This document shows positions 40,755 through 51,499 of a stretch of 64,000 bases of DNA, one piece after another. The notes below the pieces were generated by a model. That model ran no database searches and was not told the origin of the DNA. It saw only the letters and a program-made list of their open reading frames with translations. The stretch is from NCBI GenBank assembly GCA_033032175.1, contig CM065318.1, positions 16,988,001 through 17,052,000 on the forward strand. Direction: 5' to 3'. The position numbers were made by a program, and so were the translations under genes. Source of the DNA: Saturnia japonica. Taxonomy: Eukaryota > Arthropoda > Insecta > Lepidoptera > Saturniidae. How positions within the stretch are numbered: position 1 is the stretch's first letter; each line of letters opens with the position of its first letter.

Positions 40755-41295
40755 CAATGATCGAAATTCGACCAGCGACTTTTTAATCATAGACTATTTT
40801 CTATTTGACATTTGCAATATGAACCTAAACAATGAATATTATATCACCTGCTGTCACTTTTTATTGAATGACAATGTAATATTTTGATGGGTCTAAATTC
40901 AATGGTACTGGTCAGGATAGTATTCACAATATTATTTTTAATAGACAAAAAAAGACTGAGCTGAGGTTACTCAATTCGAATGTTTTTTTTCAGCCATTTC
41001 TTTGTTTATAAACCGATTTGATTTATTCTTTTTTATTGAATAGGGTATACCGCAAAGTGTGGTTTAATTTTAATTTCACTGGCATTTGAACTCTTCGAAG
41101 ATACACCAGGGAACTCTTTAAAGTCATTGAAGTTGATTTTCTTTTTTATTAAAAATTGTCTTGTGTTTAATGTATTAGTAGGTAGCACATTATAAATTTT
41201 AGCTTTCTGCACTCCTTCTCCATAAACTTTAACTATGCCAAATCTCACAGTCATCTGTGCAAACGATACGCTTAAAAAGGTGTCCGAATTTTTCT
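40755..41295 (+). repeat. Family G inverted-repeat module, single copy, split
   Basis: 40755-40905 (CGCCCAATGATCGAAATTCG, ATCATAGACTATTTTC, TTGACATTTGCAAT) and 41165-41295 (TTTAGCTTTCTGCACTCCTT, CTCCATAAACTTTAACTATG, AAATCTCACAGTCATCTGTG) together match the right arm of the foldback element at 46451-46733. A family F repeat sits in the gap (40945-41160). It looks like a solo arm of the same family. Confidence 0.65.
40945..41160 (-). repeat. Family F repeat, nested in family G
   Basis: ACTCAATTCGAATGTTTTTT, TCTTTGTTTATAAACCGATT and TTCGAAGATACACCAGGGAA match 35215-35400. The sequences on both sides are contiguous in the 46.5-kb family G arm, so this is an insertion. Confidence 0.6.
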
Positions 41296-41300
41296 TATCA

Positions 41301-42424
41301 CATATTATTTTATTATTTGAATTTCGTAGGGCGTAGTATTACTTGCTAGCTGCGCCTCACGGTATCATTCTTCTTAAATTCGAGTAACTTTCCACCGTGC
41401 CTTCCTTAACGTACCCGTGTAGCTCAATTGTTGTACATACTCATTTACCATAACTATCTTGCAAAGATTTTGAAACAAAAAAAAATATCGGTTATTTTTT
41501 GCGCGTCCGCTTCGACCTATCAGGTCGAAGAGTATTTTAAGAAGTAGGTAGCTTTTGGCTCCGTGTAGGTTGCGACGTGCTTCCATTACAGAACAGGCAG
41601 GTGTGCTCTCTGCCTTTACAATAACCCGATAACAGTGTGGCCAGTATCAATCAACTTTTTACTAACATTTTTATAGCACATTTAGCTTTTTTTGGTGTTT
41701 CGGATTCTTCATATATGTTTTAAAGTAGTTGTGTTCCGGTTTCAACCGTGTATCCTATTGTTGCTCTCACTTGCCGTACTTGTCTATATCTTGTCAGATT
41801 ACTTAACATTCATGGATACTGCTCCGTTTCTTAGAGTCATAGCGTGAATTTATATAGCATATAACATTTTTCAATTAATATGATATAAAACGAAAAAAAA
41901 AATTGTAAATCTGACTGGTATTCCCCGAGATAAGCACGTTCAAACAAACAATGTTGTGAGTTTTCTTTTCTAAATATTTGTATAGAATTAATACTTCAAA
42001 CGCAGCTTCTCTGTCCAATCAAAAGTGGGTGCCTGCGCCACTTGTTAGTTACATACTCTGTGCTCTCATATGATTGTTTGTTTTTCACGTGCTCTAGCAA
42101 CACTGTTTAGGTTTCAGCTACATACATTTCAGTTACAAGTAAAATTATATAACTAACGTTTTCTAGCTGCTGTTTATTTGCCTTGTAAATTATAACAAAA
42201 ATATAATATCAACCACAGACTAATGTGAAAAATAAACAATTGAAGAGGAAAACAGTATTTACTATGAAACAATCTGTATCAAAAACCACATTATTCTGAC
42301 AAATAGGAAATTAAAGAAAAAGCTGATTGTAGGAATTTATGAATTCTACGAATATTTTAATGTATTTCTTTTAATACTTTCATAAATGTTTAGCTTTTGT
42401 TCCGGCATTGCAAGCGACAATAGG
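41301..42424. other. Unrecognised sequence
   Basis: No supported gene. A 70-codon minus frame at 41374-41586 has no recognisable domain. Confidence 0.4.
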
Positions 42425-42640
42425 CCGCAGTGACCGCTTACCATCAGGCGGACCGCACGCTTGTTTGCCACCGTCATGGTATAAAAAAAAAGTTTATAAG
42501 GCGCGCATTAAAAAGACAACCGAAAGCGCAGGCTCGTAATGAGATTCGAATCTACGTCGATGGAAGCGGTGTCCGGACAAGCTACCTACCACCAGGCCAT
42601 CATCGCATAATTTATTCACTTAGTTTGGATTTTATTAAAT
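42425..42640 (-). repeat. tRNA-derived SINE
   Basis: The minus strand has GATGGCCTGGTGGTAGGTAG (A-box-like) and ACGTAGATTCGAATCTCATT (B-box). The 3' part contains the block complementary to CTTACCATCAGGCGGACCGC. Pol III-type boxes with a non-tRNA body define a SINE. Confidence 0.7.
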
Positions 42641-42650
42641 TTTATAATAA

Positions 42651-43547
42651 ATGAAATAGTTCATTTTTAGCTACTTCTACTTCCAGACACGCAAAACGCT
42701 AAATTTTCACGTTTACTTTTTGTGTTATAAAATTTAGCTTTGAATTCAAATTTAGCCTCTAAAATTATTTCGATTCGTGGAGACGTTTTGACAACAGCTA
42801 TTCTTAAGATTTTTAATTATTATACTCTGTTATTATATACTTTGTAAAGTGTAGCTCAAAAAATAGAAATGAACAAAAGAGTTGTTTTTTTTCCATCAAG
42901 TTTGGTTGTTATCGCTGTTTTTAGATACCAAAACACTAGAAATAAAATTAATAATATGTAGCTATACAATTTTAAATACATTTGATGACTTTTTTTTAAT
43001 CAAATTGAAAAGTTATATATTTTTGAAGAAAAAAAAATTTTTTTTACCATATCGCTTGTGGAATATAATATCAATAAAATAAAAATTGTAATTTCATTCC
43101 ACCGATACATTGGTTATACATTAACTTTATAATATACTTTGATAGGTTAATAAAGGTAGAACAAATATGGTTCGTTGTTTACCTGTCGTTATCTTAAGTT
43201 ATCAGCGGTTATCTGTTTAAACGTCTTCTGCAATGTTTGCATCGCGGACGGTTGAGCCCACGCGGAACTTATATGGCCTCGTTATCTAACCCATTTATCA
43301 GCAAGTTCATTGTTTCACATTGTGTTAAAAATCTTTGTAAAAAGAATATGAATACTTATCACATTTTGAGTTTAGTTACAATATTATCACAAGAGTCTAG
43401 TCTAGTCTAAATTGGTTAGGGTATTTTATATAATATCTTGTAGAAAATTCGTTGAATTGGTCAAAATAAAAAATGTAAGTCTTGAATTGTGAGTCTGGGA
43501 GGAACAATTGCTCCTTTAAACATCTTCATTTACGCCCTGCATGCGCT
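42651..43547. other. Unrecognised A+T-rich sequence
   Basis: No gene or repeat recognised. Confidence 0.4.
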
Positions 43548-43553
43548 CTTGGT

Positions 43554-44222
43554 TAAGGGTCAGTACATATCTGACGGAAAATGCGTCGCATATTATCGGT
43601 CGCGTAACGCCAAAACAGACAAATCTATACAAATAATAAAATTGAAGTGTCTGTTTGTAATGTCAAAATAACAGCTTTTTACTAAATGCCTGTGAAAGTT
43701 TATACGATACCTATAACAAAAAGCCCATTTTTTAATTTTTGTCTGTCTGTCTGTTCCGGGTAATCTCCGAAACGGTTAGACCGATTTTGACGGGACTTGC
43801 ACTGGTTATAGCTGATTTTAAAGGGATAAACTACTTTTATTTTAGCACATATTTAAAAAAACTGGTCATGGTGAATCAATTCGGGTGCTTAAATGGCTTA
43901 CGCTGAGTAAATCATAAGAGATATAGCAAATTTATGTAATAAATAATTGTAGACATTAAAAATACCTACAAAAAAGTCAGGGAGAGTATACATATATCTA
44001 TCTTTTAAGGAAACCCACAATAAGCATTTTTGTCTTTAAAATAGCTGGGAGCGGGGTAGCAAGATTCGCGCGGGCATTCTGTAGTCCACGTGAGCGAAGC
44101 CGCGGGTACAGCTATTATATAATAAAACATTTAACCTTTCACACTCAACCGATGATGCGTTAAGTGCTTTAGTTAGTACGCTCGACGCATTTTCCGTCAG
44201 ATATGTACCGACTGCGACCCTA
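43554..44222. mobile_element. Element with 35-40-bp terminal inverted repeats
   Basis: The left end (GGTCAGTACATATCTGACGG then AAAATGCGTCG, 43554-43588) is the inverse of the right end (CGACGCATTTTCCGTCAGAT then ATGTACCGACTGCGACCCTA, 44183-44222), with a few extra bases on the right. Nearly all of the interior is an inserted subfamily D repeat (43622-44115), leaving a non-autonomous element of roughly 175 bp once the insertion is discounted. Superfamily not recognised. Confidence 0.65.
43622..44115 (-). repeat. CTAGCTG-headed repeat, subfamily D, minus copy, nested
   Basis: Starts with the inverted tail AATAAAATTGAAGTGTCTGT and ends GAGCGAAGCCGCGGGTACAG then CT, the inverted head. All body blocks are present in inverted order. 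Near full length and inserted between the inverted repeats of the element at 43554-44222. Confidence 0.8.
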
Positions 44223-44300
44223 AGGCTTATAACGAACTATTCTAAAAAAAGGCCCCATTGTTTCTTGTGGACTGTTTAGACATATTTTATATATTAATAC

Positions 44301-44630
44301 GTGAAGCAAAAGCTTTCTACCCCTTTATAAGCGTATTGCGTGCACGGAAGACTGTGAGATTTATCATGGTTAAAGTTTATATAGAGAAGGAGTGCAGAAA
44401 GCTTCAATTTATCTATAATATTAGTTACTAATATATTCAATAAAATAAATTAATACTGCGAATTCTAACCCGACAAGTGCCATTGAACTTAGACCCCCCA
44501 AAATATTGACATTGTCACTCAACGAAAAGTGACAGCAAGTGATGTAGATAATACTCATTGTTTATGAATACTGTAAATGTCAAACAGAAAATAGTAGTTA
44601 GTCGAATTTCGATCATTGGGCGACCGCTAT
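44301..44630 (-). repeat. Family G, left arm of a foldback element
   Basis: Inverted partner of 46451-46733. Matching blocks include GTGAAGCAAAAGCTTTC, GCACGGAAGACTGTGAGATT, TTAAAGTTTATATAGAGAAG, ATAATACTCATTGTTTATGA and GTCGAATTTCGATCATTGGG. Several indels separate the arms, so they are not recent duplicates. Confidence 0.8.
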
Positions 44631-44671
44631 TATATATAATTCTCTATAAAATAAAATTCGGGTCAGTCACG

Positions 44672-46216
44672 TTATCGGCCATAACTCGCTAAAGACTATC
44701 GGACATTCATAAGTGAATTTGCATTACTGAGCTTATTTTAATAGCCCTTTCAATAAAAATTAAGAAAGTTTGCTATGACCATTAGACGATAAAAAAAAAC
44801 CTCAGAAACATAAATTAAGGACAACACGACCCGTGTAATTCAAAACGTTTGCGAAATACTATCTGAACGTCATAAATGAGTTATAACACCCTATCATCAA
44901 GGATCAAGAACACTCACTATACCCGTTAGACTTATAATAAAATACCCCTTAGTAACACATATTAAGGACAACACGACTGACGACCCGTGTAATTCAAAAC
45001 GTTTGCGAAATAGTATCTGAACGTCATAAATGAGTTTACATTACTGAATCTCTCGTAATAGCCCTATCATCAAGTATCAAGAAAGCTCACTAAACCCATT
45101 AGACTTTTGTTAAAATACCCCTTAGTAACACAAATTAAGGACAACACGACTGACGACCCGTGTAATTCAAAACGTTTGCGAAATAGTATCTGAACGTCAT
45201 AAATGAGTTTACATTACTGAATCTCTCGTAATAGCCCTATCATCAAGTATCAAGAAAGCTCACTAAACCCATTAGACTTTTGTTAAAATACCCCTTAGTA
45301 ACACAAATTAAGGACAACACGACTGACGACCCGTGTAATTCAAAACGTTTGCGAAATAGTATCTGAACGTCATAAATGAGTTTACATTACTGAATCTCTC
45401 GTAATAGCCCTATCATCAAGTATCAAGAAAGCTCACTAAACCCATTAGACTTTTGTTAAAATACCCCTTAGTAACACAAATTAAGGACAACACGACTGAC
45501 GACCCGTGTAATTCAAAACGTTTGCGAAATAGTATCTGAACGTCATAAATGAGTTTACATTACTGAATCTCTCGTAATAGCCCTATCATCAAGTATCAAG
45601 AAAGCTCACTAAACCCATTAGACTTTTGTTAAAATACCCCTTAGTAACACAAATTAAGGACAACACGACTGACGACCCGTGTAATTCAAAACGTTTGCGA
45701 AATAGTATCTGAACGTCATAAATGAGTTTACATTACTGAATCTCTCGTAATAGCCCTATCATCAAGTATCAAGAAAGCTCACTAAACCCATTAGACTTTT
45801 GTTAAAATACCCCTTAGTAACACAAATTAAGGACAACACGACTGACGACCCGTGTAATTCAAAACGTTTGCGAAATAGTATCTGAACGTCATAAATGAGT
45901 TTACATTACTGAATCTCTCGTAATAGCCCTATCATCAAGTATCAAGAAAGCTCACTAAACCCATTAGACTTTTGTTAAAATACCCCTTAGTAACACAAAT
46001 TAAGGACAACACGACTGACGACCCGTGTAATTCAAAACGTTTGCGAAATAGTATCTGAACGTCATAAATGAGTTTACATTACTGAATCTCTCGTAATAGC
46101 CCTATCATCAAGTATCAAGAAAGCTCACTAAACCCATTAGACTTTTGTTAAAATACCCCTTAGTAACACAAATTAAGGACAACACGACTGACGACCCGTG
46201 TAATTCAAAACGTTTG
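44672..46216. repeat. 173-bp satellite array
   Basis: Marked by GGACAACACGAC at 44819, 44966, 45139, 45312, 45485, 45658, 45831, 46004 and 46177. From 44966 the spacing is exactly 173 bp for seven full units, which look identical by eye; the last unit stops after about 40 bp. The unit at 44819 is only 147 bp and diverged, and the block before it (from about 44672) more so. This gradient fits homogenisation by unequal exchange. The unit is A+T-rich and has no sustained open frame. It lies wholly between the family G arms. Confidence 0.95.
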
Positions 46217-46450
46217 TTGTCCGCGTTGTATAAGTTAAAAACATCATTCGATCCGGGCGCGCGGTTGTCGCCGTCGCCGGGTAATGAACCCCGGGTCAAC
46301 ATACCGTCAGGCATCAACTGTTATGGATTTACCTACGTGGTTATTATATTGTATTGATGTTTAAACTTCATAACACCACTAAGGGAAGTCCTTGATGATT
46401 CACAATTATTGTTTTTAAAGGAAAACACTAACATAATAATAATAATAACT
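46217..46450. other. Short unique spacer inside the foldback element
   Basis: Contains a CpG-dense piece (GGGCGCGCGGTTGTCGCCGT) at about 46255. No gene recognised. The 70-codon frame at 46145-46357 starts in the satellite and is not supported. Confidence 0.5.
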
Positions 46451-46733
46451 AGTGATCGCCCTAAGGTCGAAATTCGACCAGCGACTTTTTGATCATAGAC
46501 TATTATCTGTTTGACATTTGCAGTATTCATAAACAATGAGTATTATCTACATGAATGACAATGTCAATATTTTGGGGGGTATTAATCTATTTTATTTAAT
46601 ATATTAGTAACAGATATTATAGATAAATTTTAGCTATTTGCACTCCTTCTCCATATAAACTTTAACCGCGTCAAATCTCACAGTCTTCCGTGCACACAAT
46701 ACACTTGAAAAGGTACCGAAAGCTTTTGCTTCA
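46451..46733 (+). repeat. Family G, right arm of a foldback element
   Basis: Inverted partner of 44301-44630, and in the same orientation as the split copy at 40755-41295. It ends CGAAAGCTTTTGCTTCA at 46733. With the left arm it encloses about 1.8 kb, of which 1.5 kb is satellite. Confidence 0.8.
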
Positions 46734-46750
46734 GGAATTAATAATAATAA

Positions 46751-46950
46751 TTTTTACCCGACTGCGAAAAGGAGGGTTATGTTTTTCGAGCGTATAATAT
46801 GTATGTATGTCTATTTCTTTGACACGCTCTGTATGTAGGCTAAACGGCTTGATAGATTTTAGCATACGAGGTGTCGTTAGATACGTCTTATTTGTGGAAG
46901 TGACATAGACTATATAATATTTAAGTACGACGTCTGGAAATTAAATTAAA
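46751..46950 (+). repeat. Dispersed repeat with GACTGCGAAAAGGAGGGTTA end
   Basis: Inverted relative of 3240-3475. It starts ACCCGACTGCGAAAAGGAGG immediately after the family G right arm and ends in an A-rich run. Confidence 0.6.
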
Positions 46951-47124
46951 AAAAAAAAAACTTTTTTTTGTCAAGTGTTTTTGTCACCCTACTGAAGATC
47001 GCAGCCAAATAAACTTGTTGTTGTGTATTCCTACGAGAAGTAGGGTTTCCAGAGGGGTTCATGGTGCTAGTTATTAAACTACGGTAACGGTACGGTACGC
47101 AAGTTTCCCACCTTTGTTATATTT

Positions 47125-47615
47125 AATTACTAGTTGTGCCCGTGGACAAAGACAAAAATGCTTATTGTGAGTGTTCCATAAGATAGACGTATACTCTCAC
47201 TGACTTTTATGTAGATATTTTTAATGTCTACAATTATTTATTACATTAATTTGCTATATACATGTCATATGGTTTACTCAGCGTAAGCCATTTAAGCACC
47301 CGAATTGATTCACCATGACCTGTTTTTTATTTGTGCGGAACCCTAATTCTATTTCTAAAATAAAGGTAGCCTAAGTTACTACAGATAGACCCAAGTCCGG
47401 TGAAGCTGTAAAAGCCGCAGCGGCTTTAGGGCCCCTAAGGCTAACAGTGTAGTCAGATCTAAAAAAAAAAAAATAAAAAAAAAATACAGATAGACAGACA
47501 GATAGAAAAAAATAATTAAAATGGGTGTTTTGTTATAGGTGTCGTATATGCTTTCATATGCATTTAGTAAAAAGCTGTTATTTTGACATTACAAACAGAC
47601 ACTTCAATTTTATTA
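47125..47615 (+). repeat. CTAGCTG-headed repeat, subfamily D, split by a LINE tail
   Basis: Head ACTAGTTGTGCCCGTGGAC, body blocks to TAGCCTAAGTTAC, an inserted LINE tail at 47390-47484, then the (GACA)n/GATAG tract and the tail ACACTTCAATTTTATTAATT. Part of the region after the head is deleted. Confidence 0.78.
47390..47484 (+). mobile_element. Jockey LINE 3' tail, 95 bp, with 10-bp duplication
   Basis: Matches the last ~72 bp before the poly(A) of the 16.6-kb LINE with one visible mismatch (GTCAGATC versus GTCAGTTC), followed by an A-rich tail. It is flanked by TACAGATAGA at 47380-47389 and 47485-47494. An extremely 5'-truncated but complete, recent insertion of the same family. Confidence 0.9.
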
Positions 47616-49523
47616 ATTGTTTAAATTTAAAAACATTTGTACCAGCATCACTTAAACATTTATCTACATATTAACTAACCACTTTAAAAATAACAAAGTG
47701 TCATATTAGGTACATATATAAATCCAAACATAATTTATCTAGACAAAACAAAACTACACGCGAACTTTTACAATAGTGTGGGTAAACTATACAACCATAT
47801 GTGTTTTAATGTAGCATACAAAGAAACATGGCGGCCGACGCGCTTGGTGTCAACGACATTGGATTCCGAAAATATTATCCAAAAGAATGGTGACATCGCT
47901 CATTGTCAGATATGAATGGGGGGCCTACAGAATAGTGGTTCGAACCAAAATGGTGTACAATGTTGTTTCAGATCGAAGCGGGAATTATACGAACAAAAGG
48001 ATTTCTATCACTGATTTGTTGAATATATTAAAAAATAAATAAATTGAAGGCACGCTTGGTCATCTTTATTTTGTAACGATTAGATCTAGCATTAGTGTGA
48101 AATTACTATAATTTACTTTGTTCTTGTAGTTTTTTTTTAATGCGCTTAATATACTTTCGAATTTACAACCAGGAGGTCTCGTACAGTATCACGATAGAAT
48201 GTCACAAGTGTGGACCCACATTTATCAACCAAAAATGTAACTCCATAAATTTTAAAATTAAATCAAGTAAAAATAATCATGTTATTTATCATTAATTGTT
48301 TCTGGCAGCTTCATCGTGGCGCTTTTCAGTTAAATAATGCGCGCGCAGTTCTCAACTTTACCCTCCACCAAACGTGCCACAAGTAGTATAACCTAACATA
48401 ATTATTAATTCAAAAAAACCTTTTAAAAACAAGCCTTTATTCAATATTTCAGTTGTACTAATTTTATTTTTGTATTCATCTCAGCGACCCCTTTCATTTG
48501 ATATCCATATCATGGGGGTGCACAAAAATAACTAGTCCGCCATTTCGGATTTAGAATGACGCTAACTTCGATATCCATACATTGTCATCCAAACTAAACG
48601 TGTATGCAAAACTTCAGCTCAATCGGTTGGGGATAACTGTTTTATAATTCAGTTGCAAGACTTGACCCCACACTAACAAAGCAAGTTAAATAAAAAAAAA
48701 CCTTGTAGAAACACATATTTAACCAATGTATATGAAGATTTGCATCTAAAATTAGCTCACATAAACATACGTATATTAAAAGTTACAAGATTGTTGTATC
48801 TATTCATTAGAGAGGTAGCACTTCCATGCAAAAGCATTGTTATGGTCTTATTAGTACGTAGTGTATTTCTGGTTCATTTTGATCCGCGGCGCGGCGGCCG
48901 CGACCTGTTCTCATGATCCTGATAAAATAAATTACTATACCATTTCCATTTCTTTATTTTCTCGATGACAACTCCTGTGAAAACTTGAACAAGCGTTTTT
49001 TTACATAATGTATGCATTATTTTATAAAAATATGACGTTTACACACGTACAAGGTTATACCAGAGTCGTAGAAACTGATAGGGATGGAGCTATATCGATA
49101 AACGTAACAGGATAACAGACCCGATATTTTTTTACAAAATGTAAGAAGCTAAATTACCGCCGGATACTTTTGTACAAATTTATTAACTAATATTATATTT
49201 CATTACCAGATGTTACACGTATTAATTCTTGATTAATACAGCCAACTTCTTCAAAATTGTCGAAGCTGTTGTAAAATAAGTAGGTATAGGTAGGTACTCG
49301 ACAATGAAACGAAATAATTATAACGACAGTTAATTTTTATTTATTTATTTTAATCAAAATCTGATGAATCGTCATCGACATCGACATATGCGATCGATAT
49401 CATTACTTATTTGGTCACAACACTACAACTATCAAATTAGAACTGTCATCGAGAAAATAAAGAAATGGAAATAGTATACTAGTCGATTTTTACTGTCGGG
49501 TGATTTTTTCGAAAGTGTATTAT
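47616..49523. other. Sequence without recognised features
   Basis: About 1.9 kb with no gene or repeat I could identify. A short CpG-rich run (CCGCGGCGCGGCGGCCGCGA) is at about 48883. Confidence 0.4.
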
Positions 49524-49640
49524 ATCAAAATCAAAAACGCTTTACTCAATTTAGGCCCTAAGAGGCACATATGAAACTCAAAACAGTACCTCCTATGCCG
49601 GTTCGGAAAATATCCCTGACATCGAGAAGAATCGGTAGAT
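49524..49640 (-). mobile_element. 3' tail of the 37.6-kb LINE family
   Basis: The inverted sequence matches the end of 37600-38735: ATTCTTCTCGATGTC, GATATTTTCCGAACCG, TAGGGCCTAAATTGAGTAAA and a TTTTGATTTTGATA tail. About 115 bp; 5'-truncated. Confidence 0.78.
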
Positions 49641-50549
49641 TTTACGTCCATAATTAATTTATATACATAAAACTATTATTATATGTATGTACATTTTTAT
49701 ATTTACTAGCTATGATCCGCGGCCCCGCACGCTTTTATTATAGTGACTACGATTACAATTATTTCTGTTTTTCCATTATATTTACTATTATCGTTAAAAT
49801 ACTAATATTTATTACCATAAACTAAATGAAATAATGTTTGCTGAGAATTAAGAATAAAAATGAAGGAATTTAATTAAAAGTATTTAAAGTATATTTATCA
49901 AAAATCTCTGTGTATGAAAATGTGTCCCTCAACAAGCATCAAATTAAGGTGATGCCACGGTAGCAAGTGCGTAAATTTTAAAGATAGATAAATAAAAGTT
50001 ATTTTTTTGCCCACTTGGCTATCTTTTTACTCCACAAACTTTTCCCATTATTGTTCAATTATTTTTATAAGTTTTACAGCAGTAAAAACTATAATATCAC
50101 GTAAAAGTATCATTTGGATTTGGTAGATTTTTGGATTGTAATTTGCTGCTTACAGCTGGTTACTTTTTCAACTTGTCTCCCATAATATATGATTCTCTTT
50201 GCCTCTACCCTCCATAGGTATTATAAAGTATAGTTGCCAACCCTAGTTCGGATACATGATAAACAAAAGATTTACATTGTGTGCATTTGCAAAGTATGTT
50301 ACATTAACAATAGGAAAAATCTTTTGAAAATAAAAGTCATAGATGATCGCTATCGCAATGATAATCGACAGTTACGATTAATCGTGGAATGTCCATAATC
50401 GTCTATTACGATAAATCGTAATAGTTTTATTACCTTGTAATTTTCGTCTTGTAATTTGGTTTTTACTCATATTATTATTAGCAATTCATATAACTTTATA
50501 CAAATTGAGTAACTGAGTCTACTTCTCGTCTATAACATTTATAAGAGTT
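49641..50549. other. Unrecognised A+T-rich sequence
   Basis: A decayed CTAGCTG-type head (CTAGCTATGATCCGCGGCCC) lies at about 49709. Otherwise nothing recognised. Confidence 0.4.
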
Positions 50550-50858
50550 TTTGGCGGGATCTCAAACTGTCATATTTTGTATTCACAAAGTGTCGTTTAA
50601 CCCTATATACGGGAGGCATTTTGCATAATGAAGCTTGGTTATTGTGCTTAAGAACCATGAATTCTGAGATGCCACATAAACTCCCTAGAAAATTCTAAAA
50701 ATGCAAGGGAGTCACCATCTTGTTAGGACACTGACGTTGTCATAGGACAGGACCGCGAATACTGGAGACAGGACACTCTATATTCACTCGATAATAGCAG
50801 CAATAGCCCAGGAGGACTATAGAGGACTAGAAGAAGAAGAAGAAGAAGAAGAAGAACA
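50550..50858 (+). repeat. Family C repeat ending in (GAA)n
   Basis: Core from TTTTTGGCGGGATCTCAAAC through CATAATGAAGCTTGGTTATT, ATAAACTCCCTAGAAAATTC and AGTCACCATCTTGTTAGGAC. Downstream, a pure run of nine GAA-type triplets at about 50829-50856 ends it. The terminal triplet run supports a trinucleotide-tailed retroposon. Confidence 0.65.
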
Positions 50859-51014
50859 TTTTATAAAAACCGAAAATTCAATTTTTCAGTTCAACCCAGA
50901 TATACAATTTTGTAATTGTCATTTTTGCGACCGGTAACTTTTATAATAGGTATCTATCACAAAATTTGGAAAACATAATACATGTAGGTCCAGACTGAAG
51001 ACATTATATTTATT

Positions 51015-51245
51015 AACTAGCTGGTACCCGCGACTTCGTCTGCGTATTATTGGATACACAGATAGAACTCGGAACACGACAAACCAAAAGAAAATCATGG
51101 ATAGGATTGTCACTATGTGTATGGTGGACGCGATCCCTATCACCCCGCTATTTTTTGCTATTAGTTTTTGCGTGATTGAGTAACAAACATCCAAACATCC
51201 AAAGATACACACTTTCACATTTATTATATTAGTAGGATATAGATT
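51015..51245 (+). repeat. CTAGCTG-headed repeat, short subfamily
   Basis: Head AACTAGCTGGTACCCGCGAC then TTCGTCTGCG. The tail CACTTTCACATTTATTATAT then TAGTAGGATATAGATT is of the TAATATTAGTAGGAT kind. The body differs from subfamilies A and D. No coding potential. Confidence 0.65.
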
Positions 51246-51349
51246 AATAGTGTTATTCATAGGGTCGCAATAGTGGTTGATTAACGTAATTCACTACGAC
51301 ATTGTAATAAATAATATTAACATTTATTGTATAATGTTGGAAATATAGT

Positions 51350-51490
51350 AGAGAACAACAAAATTGCGTTAGTGTGCGTACGGGCGTGCACGTGTGTGAC
51401 GTAACAACAGAACGACGCGACGCGTCGCCGTCGTATTGACAGAACGTGCGCGTGCGCACGTCGCGTCGCTCTTTGTCACATAGAACAAAG
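51350..51490. other. CpG-dense palindromic patch
   Basis: Contains GACGCGACGCGTCGCCGTCG and ACGTGCGCGTGCGCACGTCG within about 80 bp, and GACGTAAC/GTCACATAG flanks. It is far more CpG-rich than its surroundings. It could be the end of a DNA transposon or a CpG island; no gene start was recognised nearby. Confidence 0.4.
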
Positions 51491-51499
51491 AGCTACACT

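Noticed and set aside
40627..40887. 86-codon frame as a gene
   Set aside because: Its second half is the family G repeat arm, also present at 46451, so it is a chance frame running into a repeat.
44966..46176. CRISPR-like regular array
   Set aside because: Units are directly contiguous 173-bp tandem repeats with no unique spacers, and the surroundings are animal DNA.
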